Origin: CAYPPS01 sp964412685
Lineage (GTDB): Bacteria; Patescibacteriota; Microgenomatia; PFEM01; CAYPPS01
Assembly (NCBI GenBank): GCA_964412685.1
Contig: CAYPPS010000002.1
Coordinates: 1 to 64,000 of the forward strand
DNA length: 64,000 bases
Reading direction: 5' to 3'
The notes beneath the pieces were generated by a model. The model was given only the letters and a program-made list of their open reading frames with translations, was not told where the DNA came from and made no database searches. Made by a program: the position numbers and the translations under genes. Positions 16,063 to 23,321 of this stretch are shown in pieces; the stretch's first letter is position 1, and the number at the start of each line of letters is the position of its first letter.

Positions 16063-16069
16063 GACTGTA

Positions 16070-16300
16070 ATGAGTGATACGAAAATGCTTCAAATTATTA
16101 TTGATGGACAAAAGGAAATTCGTCAGGAGATAGGTGGGATGGAGAAAGAAATGAGAAAAGGATTTACAGGGGTGAATAAACGAATCGACAAAATCGGTTC
16201 TCAACTTGCGTATCTGGAAGACGATGCTCCAACAAGAGAAGAAAACGAAGCATTAGACAAACGAGTTAGTAAGTTGGAAACTCAAATCGCCTCGGTATAA
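16070..16300 (+). CDS. Small coiled-coil protein, 76 residues
   Basis: No named family. Nearly the whole chain is a heptad-like charged helix (QKEIRQEIGGMEKEMRKGFTG..., then EALDKRVSKLETQIA), so it should form a coiled-coil oligomer. Similar short proteins often occur beside toxin-antitoxin genes, and one such pair follows directly. No DNA-binding motif is visible. Its own -10 box is seven bases before the ATG. Confidence 0.6.
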   Translation: MSDTKMLQIIIDGQKEIRQEIGGMEKEMRKGFTGVNKRIDKIGSQLAYLEDDAPTREENEALDKRVSKLETQIASV

Positions 16301-16303
16301 TTG

Positions 16304-16331
16304 TTGACATATTGTATAAATAATGTATTAT
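16304..16331 (+). promoter_or_regulatory. Promoter of the RHH/RelE-type pair (leaderless)
   Basis: TTGACA (16304-16309), 16-base spacer, TATTAT (16326-16331), then six bases to the ATG at 16338. The spacer and flanks are AT-rich and contain repeated TGTATTA-type half-sites that the antitoxin could bind. Confidence 0.65.
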
Positions 16332-16337
16332 TAATGT

Positions 16338-16571
16338 ATGAACACAATCAACATCTCTTTACCGGTTAACTTAAAAAAACAAGCACAGAATCTTGTTAAT
16401 TTTGGGTTTTATGCTTCTTTTAGTGACCTCGTTCGTGATTCTTTGCGACAGACAATTGCCAGAAATAAGTACGATTTAATGGTAGAAGAGGCTATCGAGG
16501 ACGAGAAAAAAGGAGAAGCGATAGTGTTAAAAACAAAAAAAGACATCAATGGGTACATAGATTCTCTGTAG
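16338..16571 (+). CDS. Ribbon-helix-helix antitoxin (ParD/RelB-like)
   Basis: A 77-residue protein beginning MNTINISLPVNLKKQAQNLV, a ribbon-helix-helix DNA-binding pattern (one short strand, then two helices with FASFSDLVRDSLRQT). A C-terminal acidic and basic tail could wrap the toxin. The toxin gene starts 11 bases after its stop. Antitoxins of this type repress their own promoter, and the AT-rich promoter at 16304-16331 is the likely operator. Confidence 0.75.
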   Translation: MNTINISLPVNLKKQAQNLVNFGFYASFSDLVRDSLRQTIARNKYDLMVEEAIEDEKKGEAIVLKTKKDINGYIDSL

Positions 16572-16582
16572 ATTGGCAATAA

Positions 16583-16843
16583 ATGTACACCCTTTCAGTC
16601 TCAAAAAAATTCCAGAGACAACTAAACAAGCTCTCAAGGCAGAACCCAAAACTTAAAACTAGAGTTTCGAAAACTTTGTTGTTGTTAATCAAGGATCTCA
16701 AACACCCATCTTTGAGACTTCATAAATTGTCAGGAAAAAATACTTGGTCTGTTTCGGTTTCAATGAGCTTGTGCATAATCATAGGAATTAGAAATAAAAA
16801 GATTTATCTTTTGAGAATCGGCTCTCATAACGAAATTTATTAA
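16583..16843 (+). CDS. RelE/ParE superfamily toxin (YafQ-like)
   Basis: An 86-residue basic protein matching the RelE/ParE fold: MYTLSVSKKFQRQLNKLSRQNPKLKTRV at the N-terminus, LRLHKLSGKNTWSVSVSMSLCIIIGI in the middle, and an IYLLRIGSHNEIY end. The final Gly-Ser-His-Asn-Glu-Ile-Tyr is typical of YafQ/RelE-like mRNA interferases acting at the ribosome. Gyrase poisoning (ParE) cannot be excluded from sequence alone. Paired with the ribbon-helix-helix antitoxin just upstream. Confidence 0.75.
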   Translation: MYTLSVSKKFQRQLNKLSRQNPKLKTRVSKTLLLLIKDLKHPSLRLHKLSGKNTWSVSVSMSLCIIIGIRNKKIYLLRIGSHNEIY

Positions 16844-16858
16844 GAGAAAGTACTCAAG

Positions 16859-17665
16859 ATGTCAAATTCAAAATTATCAGTAGGAATAGTGGGTTTGCCG
16901 AATGTGGGTAAATCAACTTTGTTTAATACTTTACTTAAAAAGGAAGTGGCCCAAGTGGGTTCTTATCCTTTTACCACCATTGAACCAAACGTAGGGGCAG
17001 TCGCTGTTCCCGATAAACGGTTGGAAGAACTCGTTCGAGTTGTCAAGCCAGAAAGAATTGTTCCTGCCAAGGTTGAGTTTGTTGACATTGCCGGATTGGT
17101 TAAAAAAGCCCATCAAGGAGAGGGATTGGGAAATCAATTCTTGGGTAAAATAAGGGAAGTTGATGCCATCGTTCACTTGCTTCGTTCTTTTGAAGACCCA
17201 TCCGTCAGCCATTATTACCAAAGCGTTGACCCTCAGCGAGATAAAGAGATAGTTGACTTAGAGCTTGAGATGGCCGAGATTAAGAAACCGGCGTTCTATG
17301 TTTACAATGTTGACCGCCTTTCTTCAAAGTCCGATCGATTGGAGATTAACGCTCAAACGGGGGAAGGAATCGATCAATTGATTAAAGCCGCTTACAATCT
17401 GCTTAATTTAATCACTTTTTACACCATTAAGGGAGGGAAAGAAGTGGCGGCTTGGAGTTTGCCGAAAGGCAGCCTTGTTCTCAAAGCGGCCGAAACCGTC
17501 CATTCTGATTTTGCTCGAGGGTTCATTAAAGCTGAAGTAATTTCACTGACTGGTTTTATTCCTCTTGATAATTGGACAAAAGCGAAGAGTCAGGGAAAAA
17601 TTCGACTTGAAGGGAAAAACTACTTGATTAAAGATGGTGATGTGGTAGAATTCAAGTTTAATTAG
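16859..17665 (+). CDS. ychF: YchF/OLA1-type GTPase lacking the helical domain
   Basis: Translation-linked P-loop NTPase. The G domain has GLPNVGKST at 12-20, the SYPFTTIEPN switch, DIAGLVKKAHQGEGLGNQFL and the YNVD motif in place of NKxD, as in YchF. The C-terminal TGS domain includes LTGFIPLDNWTKAKSQGKIRLEGKNYLIKDGDVVEFKFN. At 268 residues it is about 95 shorter than the usual 363. The missing part is the coiled-coil A domain between DLELEMAEIKKP and AFYVYNVD. The join is in frame and clean, so this looks like a natural compact form. It starts 15 bases after the toxin gene. Confidence 0.92.
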   Translation: MSNSKLSVGIVGLPNVGKSTLFNTLLKKEVAQVGSYPFTTIEPNVGAVAVPDKRLEELVRVVKPERIVPAKVEFVDIAGLVKKAHQGEGLGNQFLGKIREVDAIVHLLRSFEDPSVSHYYQSVDPQRDKEIVDLELEMAEIKKPAFYVYNVDRLSSKSDRLEINAQTGEGIDQLIKAAYNLLNLITFYTIKGGKEVAAWSLPKGSLVLKAAETVHSDFARGFIKAEVISLTGFIPLDNWTKAKSQGKIRLEGKNYLIKDGDVVEFKFN

Positions 17666-17684
17666 GACAACCTTAGACAAGAAA

Positions 17685-17984
17685 ATGAGACAGTACGAAT
17701 TGACCTTGGTTTTAGACCCGGAGCTGACTTCCGAAAACCAAAAAAAAGTTTTAGCAAAGATAAAAAAACTAATTACCAGCTTTAAAGGTAAAGCGGGCAA
17801 GGGAGAGGATTGGGGCAAGAAGACTTTAGCGTATCCAATCAAAAAGAAAACCTCCGGTGTTTTTCATTTATTCAAACTTGATCTACCAGAAGAATCAGTT
17901 AAAGGACTTGACCAAAAACTGAGATTAGAGGATAATTTAATTCGGTTTCTCTTAGTTAAAGTTGTTAATAAAAAGAAGAAGTAA
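17685..17984 (+). CDS. rpsF: Small ribosomal subunit protein bS6
   Basis: A 99-residue 30S protein that pairs with bS18 on 16S rRNA. The pattern MRQYELTLVLDPELTSEN, the GKKTLAYPIKKKTSGVFHLFKLDLP strand region and the DNLIRFLLVKV end are typical. First gene of the conserved rpsF-ssb-rpsR operon; ssb starts six bases after its stop. Confidence 0.95.
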   Translation: MRQYELTLVLDPELTSENQKKVLAKIKKLITSFKGKAGKGEDWGKKTLAYPIKKKTSGVFHLFKLDLPEESVKGLDQKLRLEDNLIRFLLVKVVNKKKK

Positions 17985-17989
17985 AAACA

Positions 17990-18529
17990 ATGGCAACCAG
18001 ATCTCTAAACCGGGTTCAAATAATTGGTAATCTTACTCGTGATCCTGAATTGCGTTATACCCCTCAAGGAGTGGCGGTTTGCACTTTTGGCGTGGCCACA
18101 AATCGAGAATGGACTCTCGAATCAGGCGAAAAAAAAGAAGAGGCTGAGTTCCATCGAGTAGTTTCTTGGAATAAATTAGCGGAGATCTGCAATCAATTCT
18201 TAAGTAAAGGTCGGAAAGTTTTTATTGAAGGTAGATTGCAAACTCGACAGTGGGAGGCCCAGGACGGAGCGAGGAGACAGCAAACGGAAATCGTTGCCTC
18301 GGACATGATCATCCTTGACAGTCGAGGGAGAGAAGGTAGTGGAGGGGAAAAAGTGGTTCAAGTTGATGGGTCAGTTATGAAGCCTCAGGCTGAGAAAGTG
18401 GAAAAGAAAGAAGGAAGTCAGAGCGCCGGAACGATTCAAGACAATAAAACTCCACCGGTTAAAAAAGAACCGACTTCAGATAAGGGCGAGGAAGTCAAAG
18501 AAGTCAATTCTGACGACATTCCTTTTTAA
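17990..18529 (+). CDS. ssb: Single-stranded DNA-binding protein
   Basis: Binds and protects single-stranded DNA in replication and repair. The OB fold covers residues 1-108 (SLNRVQIIGNLTRDPELRYTPQG, FHRVVSWNKLAEICNQFLSKG, VFIEGRLQTRQWE). It is followed by a flexible charged linker and the acidic tip DDIPF that docks partner proteins. The 179-residue length is typical. It lies between rpsF and rpsR. Confidence 0.96.
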   Translation: MATRSLNRVQIIGNLTRDPELRYTPQGVAVCTFGVATNREWTLESGEKKEEAEFHRVVSWNKLAEICNQFLSKGRKVFIEGRLQTRQWEAQDGARRQQTEIVASDMIILDSRGREGSGGEKVVQVDGSVMKPQAEKVEKKEGSQSAGTIQDNKTPPVKKEPTSDKGEEVKEVNSDDIPF

Positions 18530-18549
18530 ATTAAGCAGACTAAAAACAA

Positions 18550-18786
18550 ATGAAAGTAGTTAAAAAAAAGATCAGAAAGATTCCTCGTGGTAATTGTCCT
18601 GTTTGTAAAAAAGAAATAGCGATTGATTATAAAGATTCGGAGGCTTTGAAAAAGTTTACTTCGGAAAGAGGCCGAATCTTACTACGTTCTCGATCCAGCC
18701 TGTGTGCCAAACATCAACGATCCTTAAGTACTCAAGTTAAAAGGGCTCGGTTTTTAGGACTGCTTCCTTTTGTGGTTAAAGTTTAA
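18550..18786 (+). CDS. rpsR: Small ribosomal subunit protein bS18
   Basis: A 78-residue basic 30S protein, partner of bS6. Family features are the NCPVCKK start region (a Cys pair seen in many bS18), IDYKDSEALKKFTSERGRILLRSRSSLCAKHQRSL and ARFLGLLPFV. In most bacteria rplI (bL9) follows in this operon. Here an exported protease gene comes next and no bL9 is present, which agrees with the reported lack of bL9 in Microgenomates. Confidence 0.94.
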   Translation: MKVVKKKIRKIPRGNCPVCKKEIAIDYKDSEALKKFTSERGRILLRSRSSLCAKHQRSLSTQVKRARFLGLLPFVVKV

Positions 18787-18795
18787 GAAAATTTT

Positions 18796-18817
18796 ACCTA
18801 TTGGTCTGCCGATAGGT
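18796..18817 (+). promoter_or_regulatory. Hairpin between rpsR and ctpA
   Basis: ACCTATTGG pairs with CCGATAGGT (nine pairs, one G-T) around a TCTG loop. It lacks a T tract, so it is not a classical terminator. It may mark the end of the ribosomal operon or act in the leader of the protease gene. Confidence 0.4.
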
Positions 18818-18832
18818 GATCCTGCCGTAACA

Positions 18833-20045
18833 ATGATTAAACTGAAGACTTTAAAGAAATTTAGAACCACCATTCTTCTGTTTGCATTTTTTTTGCTAGG
18901 AACCGGATTCGGTTTTCTTGCTTCCAAGAATCAGGTTAGTTTTGATTTTGGCGGAGAAGATAAAGTTACCATTTCTCGTCTTCTTCCTGAGGACAAGCAA
19001 GATGTAAATTTTGCTCTTTTTTGGCAAGTTTGGGATAGGTTGCAAAACCGATACTTACAAGAAGAAGGTTTGAACGAGAAAGAAATGGTTTATGGAGCCA
19101 TTAAAGGCATGACAGCTGCTTTAGGAGATCCTTACACTGTTTTTCTTCCTCCCGAGGATAACAAGCGAACAAAGCAAGACTTAAACGGTTCTTTTGAGGG
19201 AGTAGGAATTCAACTTGGTTACGAAGAGCAACAATTGGCGGTAATCGCTCCCTTAAAAGGAATGCCGGCGATTAAGCAGGGAGTTCGAGCGGGAGATTTA
19301 ATTTTACAAGTCGACGGAAAGTCAACTGAAGCAATCAGTTTGCCGGAAGCGGTTGAATGGATTCGAGGACCAAAAGGAAGTAGCGTGACTTTAACTCTTT
19401 ATCGGGAAGGCTTGACTGAGTTTTTAGACGTTTCGATTACCAGAGATACGATTGTTGTTCCTACTGTTGAGATTGAATTTATTGACGATGTGGCTCATTT
19501 GCAATTAAGCCGGTTTGGTGATCGGACAACCGAAGAATGGCTAAAGGCGGTTGACAAAATTGTCTCTCGTAATAATCTAAAAGGAATTGTTCTAGATTTG
19601 CGCAATAATCCCGGTGGTTATTTAAACGGCTCGGTTTTTATCACCTCTGAATTTATTTCTGACGGGGTGGTGGTTTATCAGGAAAATAGTGACGGGACCA
19701 AAGAGGTTTTTAAGGTCAACCGAACCGGTAAATTGACCGGTCAAGATTTAGTTGTTCTGATCAATAAAGGCAGTGCTTCGGCTTCGGAAATCGTTGCTGG
19801 GGCTTTGAAAGATCATGAACGGGCGGTGATTGTAGGAGAGACGAGTTTTGGTAAAGGAACAATTCAAGAGGCGGAGGATTTTAATGGTGGGGCCGGATTG
19901 CATGTTACTACCGCTCGTTGGCTCTNNNNNNNNNNAAGATTCAATTAATAAAGAAGGGATAACTCCGAACGTAGAAGTAAAGGATGATTTGGAGACTGAA
20001 GAAGTTGATGAGCAACTTGAGAAAGCAATTGAGCTATTGTTATAA
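18833..20045 (+). CDS. ctpA: S41 carboxyl-terminal processing protease (CtpA), interrupted by an assembly gap
   Basis: Exported serine protease that trims C-termini of envelope proteins. A signal anchor is at about residues 10-30, then a PDZ domain (GSFEGVGIQLGYEE..., GVRAGDLILQVDGK) and the S41 core with VLDLRNNPGGYL, the catalytic GSASASEIVAG serine and the FGKGTIQ lysine. Ten N at 19926-19935 fall inside the gene, and the reading frame changes across them. The part after the gap (GITPNVEV..., AIELLL) is the normal C-terminus. A gap of 9 or 12 rather than 10 bases restores one frame. An earlier GTG start overlaps rpsR, but ATG 18833 fits the signal anchor better. Confidence 0.9.
19926..19935. 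other. Assembly gap of 10 N inside ctpA
   Basis: The run of N splits the protease gene between TARWL and DSINKEG. Family members have about four residues here (Ser/Thr-Pro-x-Gly type), so the true gap is probably 12 bases; the recorded 10 causes a false frameshift. Confidence 0.9.
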
Positions 20046-20052
20046 ATAAAAC

Positions 20053-21225
20053 GTGACTAAAGTAAGAAACTATCTTCTAGGAGCAGCGGCTTTGATTGTT
20101 ATCGTGGCGGCTGTTTTTGGAGGAGCCATTTCAGAGCGCCTCTTTGGTTTTCGGATCCTAGATCGCTATTTCCCCGTTTCTCAGGAGGCCTCTCCTTTAT
20201 CCGACAGTGTTGATCAGCGAATCTTAAATGAAGAATCTGTCTATGTTAAAGTGGCGGAGAAATTGAGTCCTTCGGTGATTACTGTTGGAGTAATCAAAAC
20301 TCAAACAGTGGTTGATTTCTTTGAGGGCCAGAACGCTCTTGATTTTTTCAACCGCGATTTTAATTCTAGAGAAGAAGTGATTGAACGAGACATTGGTTCC
20401 GGTTTTATCGTCTCCAAAGATGGCTTGGTGGTTACCAACAAACATGTTGTTCAAGATGTTCAGGCTAAGTACAGGGTGATTGATCGGGACGACCAGGTTT
20501 TCGAAGTGGAGAAGATTTATCGAGACCCGGTTAATGACTTGGCGATTTTAAAAATTAGCCCTGAAAATAAGGAATTAGTGCCGGTTGATTTAGGAGAATC
20601 GGACGGTTTAAAAGTGGGTCAGATCGTAATTGCCATTGGGACGGCTTTGGGTCAGTATCGCCATTCGGTTACCACTGGAGTAATTTCTGGCCTAGGAAGA
20701 GGGATAGTGGCTGGTTCGGTGTTTGAGGGTTATGTGGAGCAATTAGACAATGTGATCCAGACCGATGCCGCCATTAATCCAGGTAATTCTGGTGGGCCAT
20801 TGGTTAATTCATTGGGACAAGTGATTGGTGTTAGTGTTGCCGTTGCCAGTGGGGCGGAAAACATTGGCTTTGCTATTCCCATCAATGTCGTTAAAGCAAC
20901 CTTGGATAATTTTAATCAGACCGGTCAGTTTGAACGGCCGTTTTTGGGAGTTAAGTATCGCTTGATTGGTCGAGATTTGGCTTTGATGAACGAAGTGCCG
21001 CAAGGGGCTTACATCGTTGAAGTGGTTTCCGGTGCCAGTGCTGATCAGGCGGGAGTGGAAGCAGGCGACATTATTACCAAGATGGACGATCAACAAATCA
21101 ATGAAGACAATAATTTGGCCAAATTGATTTCAACTAAAAAGATTGGCGATCGATTGAATATTACTATTTGGCGAGGCGGAGAAGAAAAAGAACTTAGTGT
21201 GACTCTTGAAGGTAGTGGTGATTAA
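20053..21225 (+). CDS. htrA: HtrA/DegP-like serine protease with one PDZ domain
   Basis: Exported quality-control protease. An N-terminal membrane anchor (about 7-26) leads to a trypsin-like domain with the triad His131 (TNKHVV), Asp162 (NDLAIL) and Ser246 (GNSGGPL). One PDZ domain covers about 300-385 (QAGVEAGDIITKMDDQQIN). The start is GTG, seven bases after the ctpA stop, so the two exported proteases form an operon. Its stop overlaps the stop of convergent prfA by three bases. Confidence 0.94.
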   Translation: MTKVRNYLLGAAALIVIVAAVFGGAISERLFGFRILDRYFPVSQEASPLSDSVDQRILNEESVYVKVAEKLSPSVITVGVIKTQTVVDFFEGQNALDFFNRDFNSREEVIERDIGSGFIVSKDGLVVTNKHVVQDVQAKYRVIDRDDQVFEVEKIYRDPVNDLAILKISPENKELVPVDLGESDGLKVGQIVIAIGTALGQYRHSVTTGVISGLGRGIVAGSVFEGYVEQLDNVIQTDAAINPGNSGGPLVNSLGQVIGVSVAVASGAENIGFAIPINVVKATLDNFNQTGQFERPFLGVKYRLIGRDLALMNEVPQGAYIVEVVSGASADQAGVEAGDIITKMDDQQINEDNNLAKLISTKKIGDRLNITIWRGGEEKELSVTLEGSGD

Positions 21226-21932
21226 CTTTTACGTTGGGCGTGAAGAATCAGTTTGTCAATAATTTTTTCCAAGTTTCCCCCTACGATTGAATCGAGATTG
21301 TGAAAGGATTTATTGAGACGGTGATCGGTGACTCTGTTTTGCGGATAATTATAAGTTCTAATCTTTTCGGAACGCATTCCTCGACCAATAGCAGAACGAT
21401 AGCCCTGAATTGTGCTTTGTTTTTTCTCTTCCTCTTTTTCCCAGAGCCGGGAACGAAGTAAACCTAGGGCAATTTTACGGTTCTGTTCTTGAGACCTTTC
21501 TACTTGGCAAGTAACGACCGTATTGGTTGGTCGATGGATCAATCTAACGGCGGTAGAAACTTTTTGCACATTTTGACCACCCTGAGATGAAGCCCGGAAA
21601 AACTGCCATTCAAGGTCACTGGGATTAATATTGACTTGGCTTTCACTAATTTGAGGGAGAATAGAGACAGTGGCGGTTGAAGTGTGAGTTCGGCCTCTTT
21701 TTTCCGTTGCCGGAACTCGTTGAACCCGATGAACTCCAGATTCATGTTGAAGCAAATTAAAAATGTCCTTACCTTTAATTCTTAAAGTATTATCGGCAAT
21801 GATTTGAGTGGCATAACTTTTCTTTTCCGCGTATTTTAAATACATTCGGAGCAAATCTCCTGCCCAAATTTTAGCCTCATCACCACCTGCAGCAGAGCGG
21901 ATTTCGATAATAGCAAATTGAGAGTCTAACAT
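21222..21932 (-). CDS. prfA: Peptide chain release factor 1, lacking domain 1
   Basis: Releases finished proteins at UAA and UAG stops. The codon-recognition tripeptide PAT lies in RVQRVPATEKRGR, and the GGQ catalytic motif is in ASSQGGQNVQK. The C-terminal RTYNYPQNRVTDHR block is RF1-type, not RF2. At 236 residues it lacks the N-terminal helical domain (about 110 residues) of the usual 360. The frame cannot be extended because rpmE ends 19 bases upstream. It begins directly at IIEIRSAAGGDEA, the start of domain 2. Order rpmE-prfA is conserved in bacteria. Confidence 0.9.
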   Translation of the reverse strand: MLDSQFAIIEIRSAAGGDEAKIWAGDLLRMYLKYAEKKSYATQIIADNTLRIKGKDIFNLLQHESGVHRVQRVPATEKRGRTHTSTATVSILPQISESQVNINPSDLEWQFFRASSQGGQNVQKVSTAVRLIHRPTNTVVTCQVERSQEQNRKIALGLLRSRLWEKEEEKKQSTIQGYRSAIGRGMRSEKIRTYNYPQNRVTDHRLNKSFHNLDSIVGGNLEKIIDKLILHAQRKS

Positions 21933-21951
21933 TGATTTGACGACAATTGTT

Positions 21952-22233
21952 TTACTTTTCTAACATTTCTTTGAGGGTGCGAGATTGTTCTTGAGGTTTT
22001 TTGCTTTTTTTATCTTTCTTGGTCCAGCTTTTGGCGGCTTTTTGTTTGGCTTTAAATCGCTCGATGGTTCCTTTGGTGTCGATAAACTTCATTTGTCCGG
22101 TAAAGAAAGGGTGACAAGCAGCACAAATTTCCACGTTTATTTCCGGTAAAACTGAACCGGCTTCGAAAGTGTTGCCACAGGCACAACTGATTTTAGTTTT
22201 TTCGTACCACTGAGGGTGAATCTTCTTTTTCAT
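21952..22233 (-). CDS. rpmE: Large ribosomal subunit protein bL31
   Basis: A 50S protein near the subunit bridge. It starts MKKKIHPQWYEKTKISCACGNTFEAGS and has CxC plus CAAC, so it is the zinc-binding (C+) form, suggesting it can act as a zinc store. It is longer (93 residues) than usual because of a basic Lys/Gln tail. Its promoter (TTGAAC, 17 bases, TATAAT) lies in the 55-base segment that is duplicated across the assembly gap. Confidence 0.94.
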   Translation of the reverse strand: MKKKIHPQWYEKTKISCACGNTFEAGSVLPEINVEICAACHPFFTGQMKFIDTKGTIERFKAKQKAAKSWTKKDKKSKKPQEQSRTLKEMLEK

Positions 22234-22247
22234 AATTCTCGTTAAAC

Positions 22248-22276
22248 ATTATAGCTCAAGCGAGCTTGGAGTTCAA
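22248..22276 (-). promoter_or_regulatory. Promoter of rpmE-prfA
   Basis: On the minus strand TTGAAC (22271-22276) and TATAAT (22248-22253) are separated by exactly 17 bases. The -10 ends 14 bases before the rpmE ATG at 22233, giving a leader of about eight bases. Confidence 0.65.
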
Positions 22277-22302
22277 ACCTGGCGTTTTTCGCTTAAGTAG
22301 AC
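22248..22302. repeat. 55-bp segment repeated on both sides of an assembly gap (copy 1)
   Basis: Positions 22248-22302 are identical to 22403-22457 over all 55 bases. The copies touch the two edges of a 100-N gap, as expected when two overlapping contig ends were not merged. Confidence 0.9.
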
Positions 22303-22402
22303 NNNNNNNNNNNNNNNNNNNNNNNNNNNNNNNNNNNNNNNNNNNNNNNNNNNNNNNNNNNNNNNNNNNNNNNNNNNNNNNNNNNNNNNNNNNNNNNNNN
22401 NN
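22303..22402. other. Assembly gap of 100 N, probably not a real gap
   Basis: The flanks are the same 55 bases, so the contigs overlap. Collapsing the copies places the eamA stop 39 bases before the rpmE start, on the same strand, with the rpmE promoter overlapping the end of eamA. Confidence 0.85.
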
Positions 22403-22457
22403 ATTATAGCTCAAGCGAGCTTGGAGTTCAAACCTGGCGTTTTTCGCTTAAGTAGAC
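22403..22457. repeat. 55-bp segment repeated on both sides of an assembly gap (copy 2)
   Basis: Second copy of 22248-22302. It includes the last codons and stop of the EamA transporter gene. Confidence 0.9.
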
Positions 22458-23321
22458 TCCGAGAGCGATGAAGAGAGCGCCGATCGCGAAAGAAAGAGTT
22501 GGTCGCTCACCTAAAATAACAAAAGCGGCAGGGACAGCAAAAATGGGTTGCAGGTAAGTAAAGACAGTTGCCTCCGAAGCTTCGATTTTTTTTAACCCCC
22601 AAAGATAGGCAAAGTAACCAACGACAGAACCCAAGAGTGCCATATAAATAATTCCAGGCAAAGCTCTCGAGTCAATCAAAAAGAGGCTAGACAGGGGCAT
22701 GTTGGCCCGAGTGAAGAAGAAGAAAGGGAGGAAAACAAAGAAACCAATCAAAAAAGAACAACCAGCCAGAATAAAAGTGTTTAACTGTTTATTCTTCTTG
22801 CTTAAGAGAGTGAAAGTGGCCCAGACAACTGTTCCGGCCAGGACAAGTAAATTTCCTTTGATTGAACTCTGGGCTTGTTTTTCTAACAGGGGCTGGATCA
22901 AGGTGATCAGCGTTCCTGTCAGAGCGATTGTTAAACCGATCTTTTCACTTTTGGTGACTTTCTCTTTTAAAAAGAAACCTCCGCCAGCAATAACTAGGAT
23001 AGGAGCGATGACCGAAACGAGGGAAGCACTAATGGCACTGGTTGATTTTAAGCCGGAAAAGAGAAAGAAAAGAGTGACTGGAGTTCCAAGGAGGCCAAAG
23101 AGAAAATAACGCCACCAGTTTTGTCGAAAAGAAGACCAGTTTTTTTTGATCAGAATTAAAGTGGGCAAAAGAAAGATTAAGCCAGCGATGAAAAAGCGAA
23201 AAAAAAGGAATTCAAATGGGCTGACAAAATTTAAAGTAAATTTGATGATGGGGGGAGAGAGTCCCCAGATTATCATCGTGGCAATCAGGGCCAGATAAGC
23301 AGCTTTTCTAGTTTGGTTCAT
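22428..23321 (-). CDS. EamA/DMT-superfamily transporter
   Basis: A 297-residue membrane protein with about ten hydrophobic helices arranged as two EamA repeats, the layout of drug/metabolite exporters. Typical EamA segments are ATMIIWGLSPPIIKFTLNFVSPFEFLFFRF near the start, LVSVIAPILVIAGGGFFLKEKVTKSEKIG, and YLQPIFAVPAAFVILGERPTLSFAIGALFIALGVYLS near the end. The substrate cannot be told from sequence. Its start overlaps the end of hisS by 14 bases, so it is in the hisS operon. Confidence 0.88.
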   Translation of the reverse strand: MNQTRKAAYLALIATMIIWGLSPPIIKFTLNFVSPFEFLFFRFFIAGLIFLLPTLILIKKNWSSFRQNWWRYFLFGLLGTPVTLFFLFSGLKSTSAISASLVSVIAPILVIAGGGFFLKEKVTKSEKIGLTIALTGTLITLIQPLLEKQAQSSIKGNLLVLAGTVVWATFTLLSKKNKQLNTFILAGCSFLIGFFVFLPFFFFTRANMPLSSLFLIDSRALPGIIYMALLGSVVGYFAYLWGLKKIEASEATVFTYLQPIFAVPAAFVILGERPTLSFAIGALFIALGVYLSEKRQV

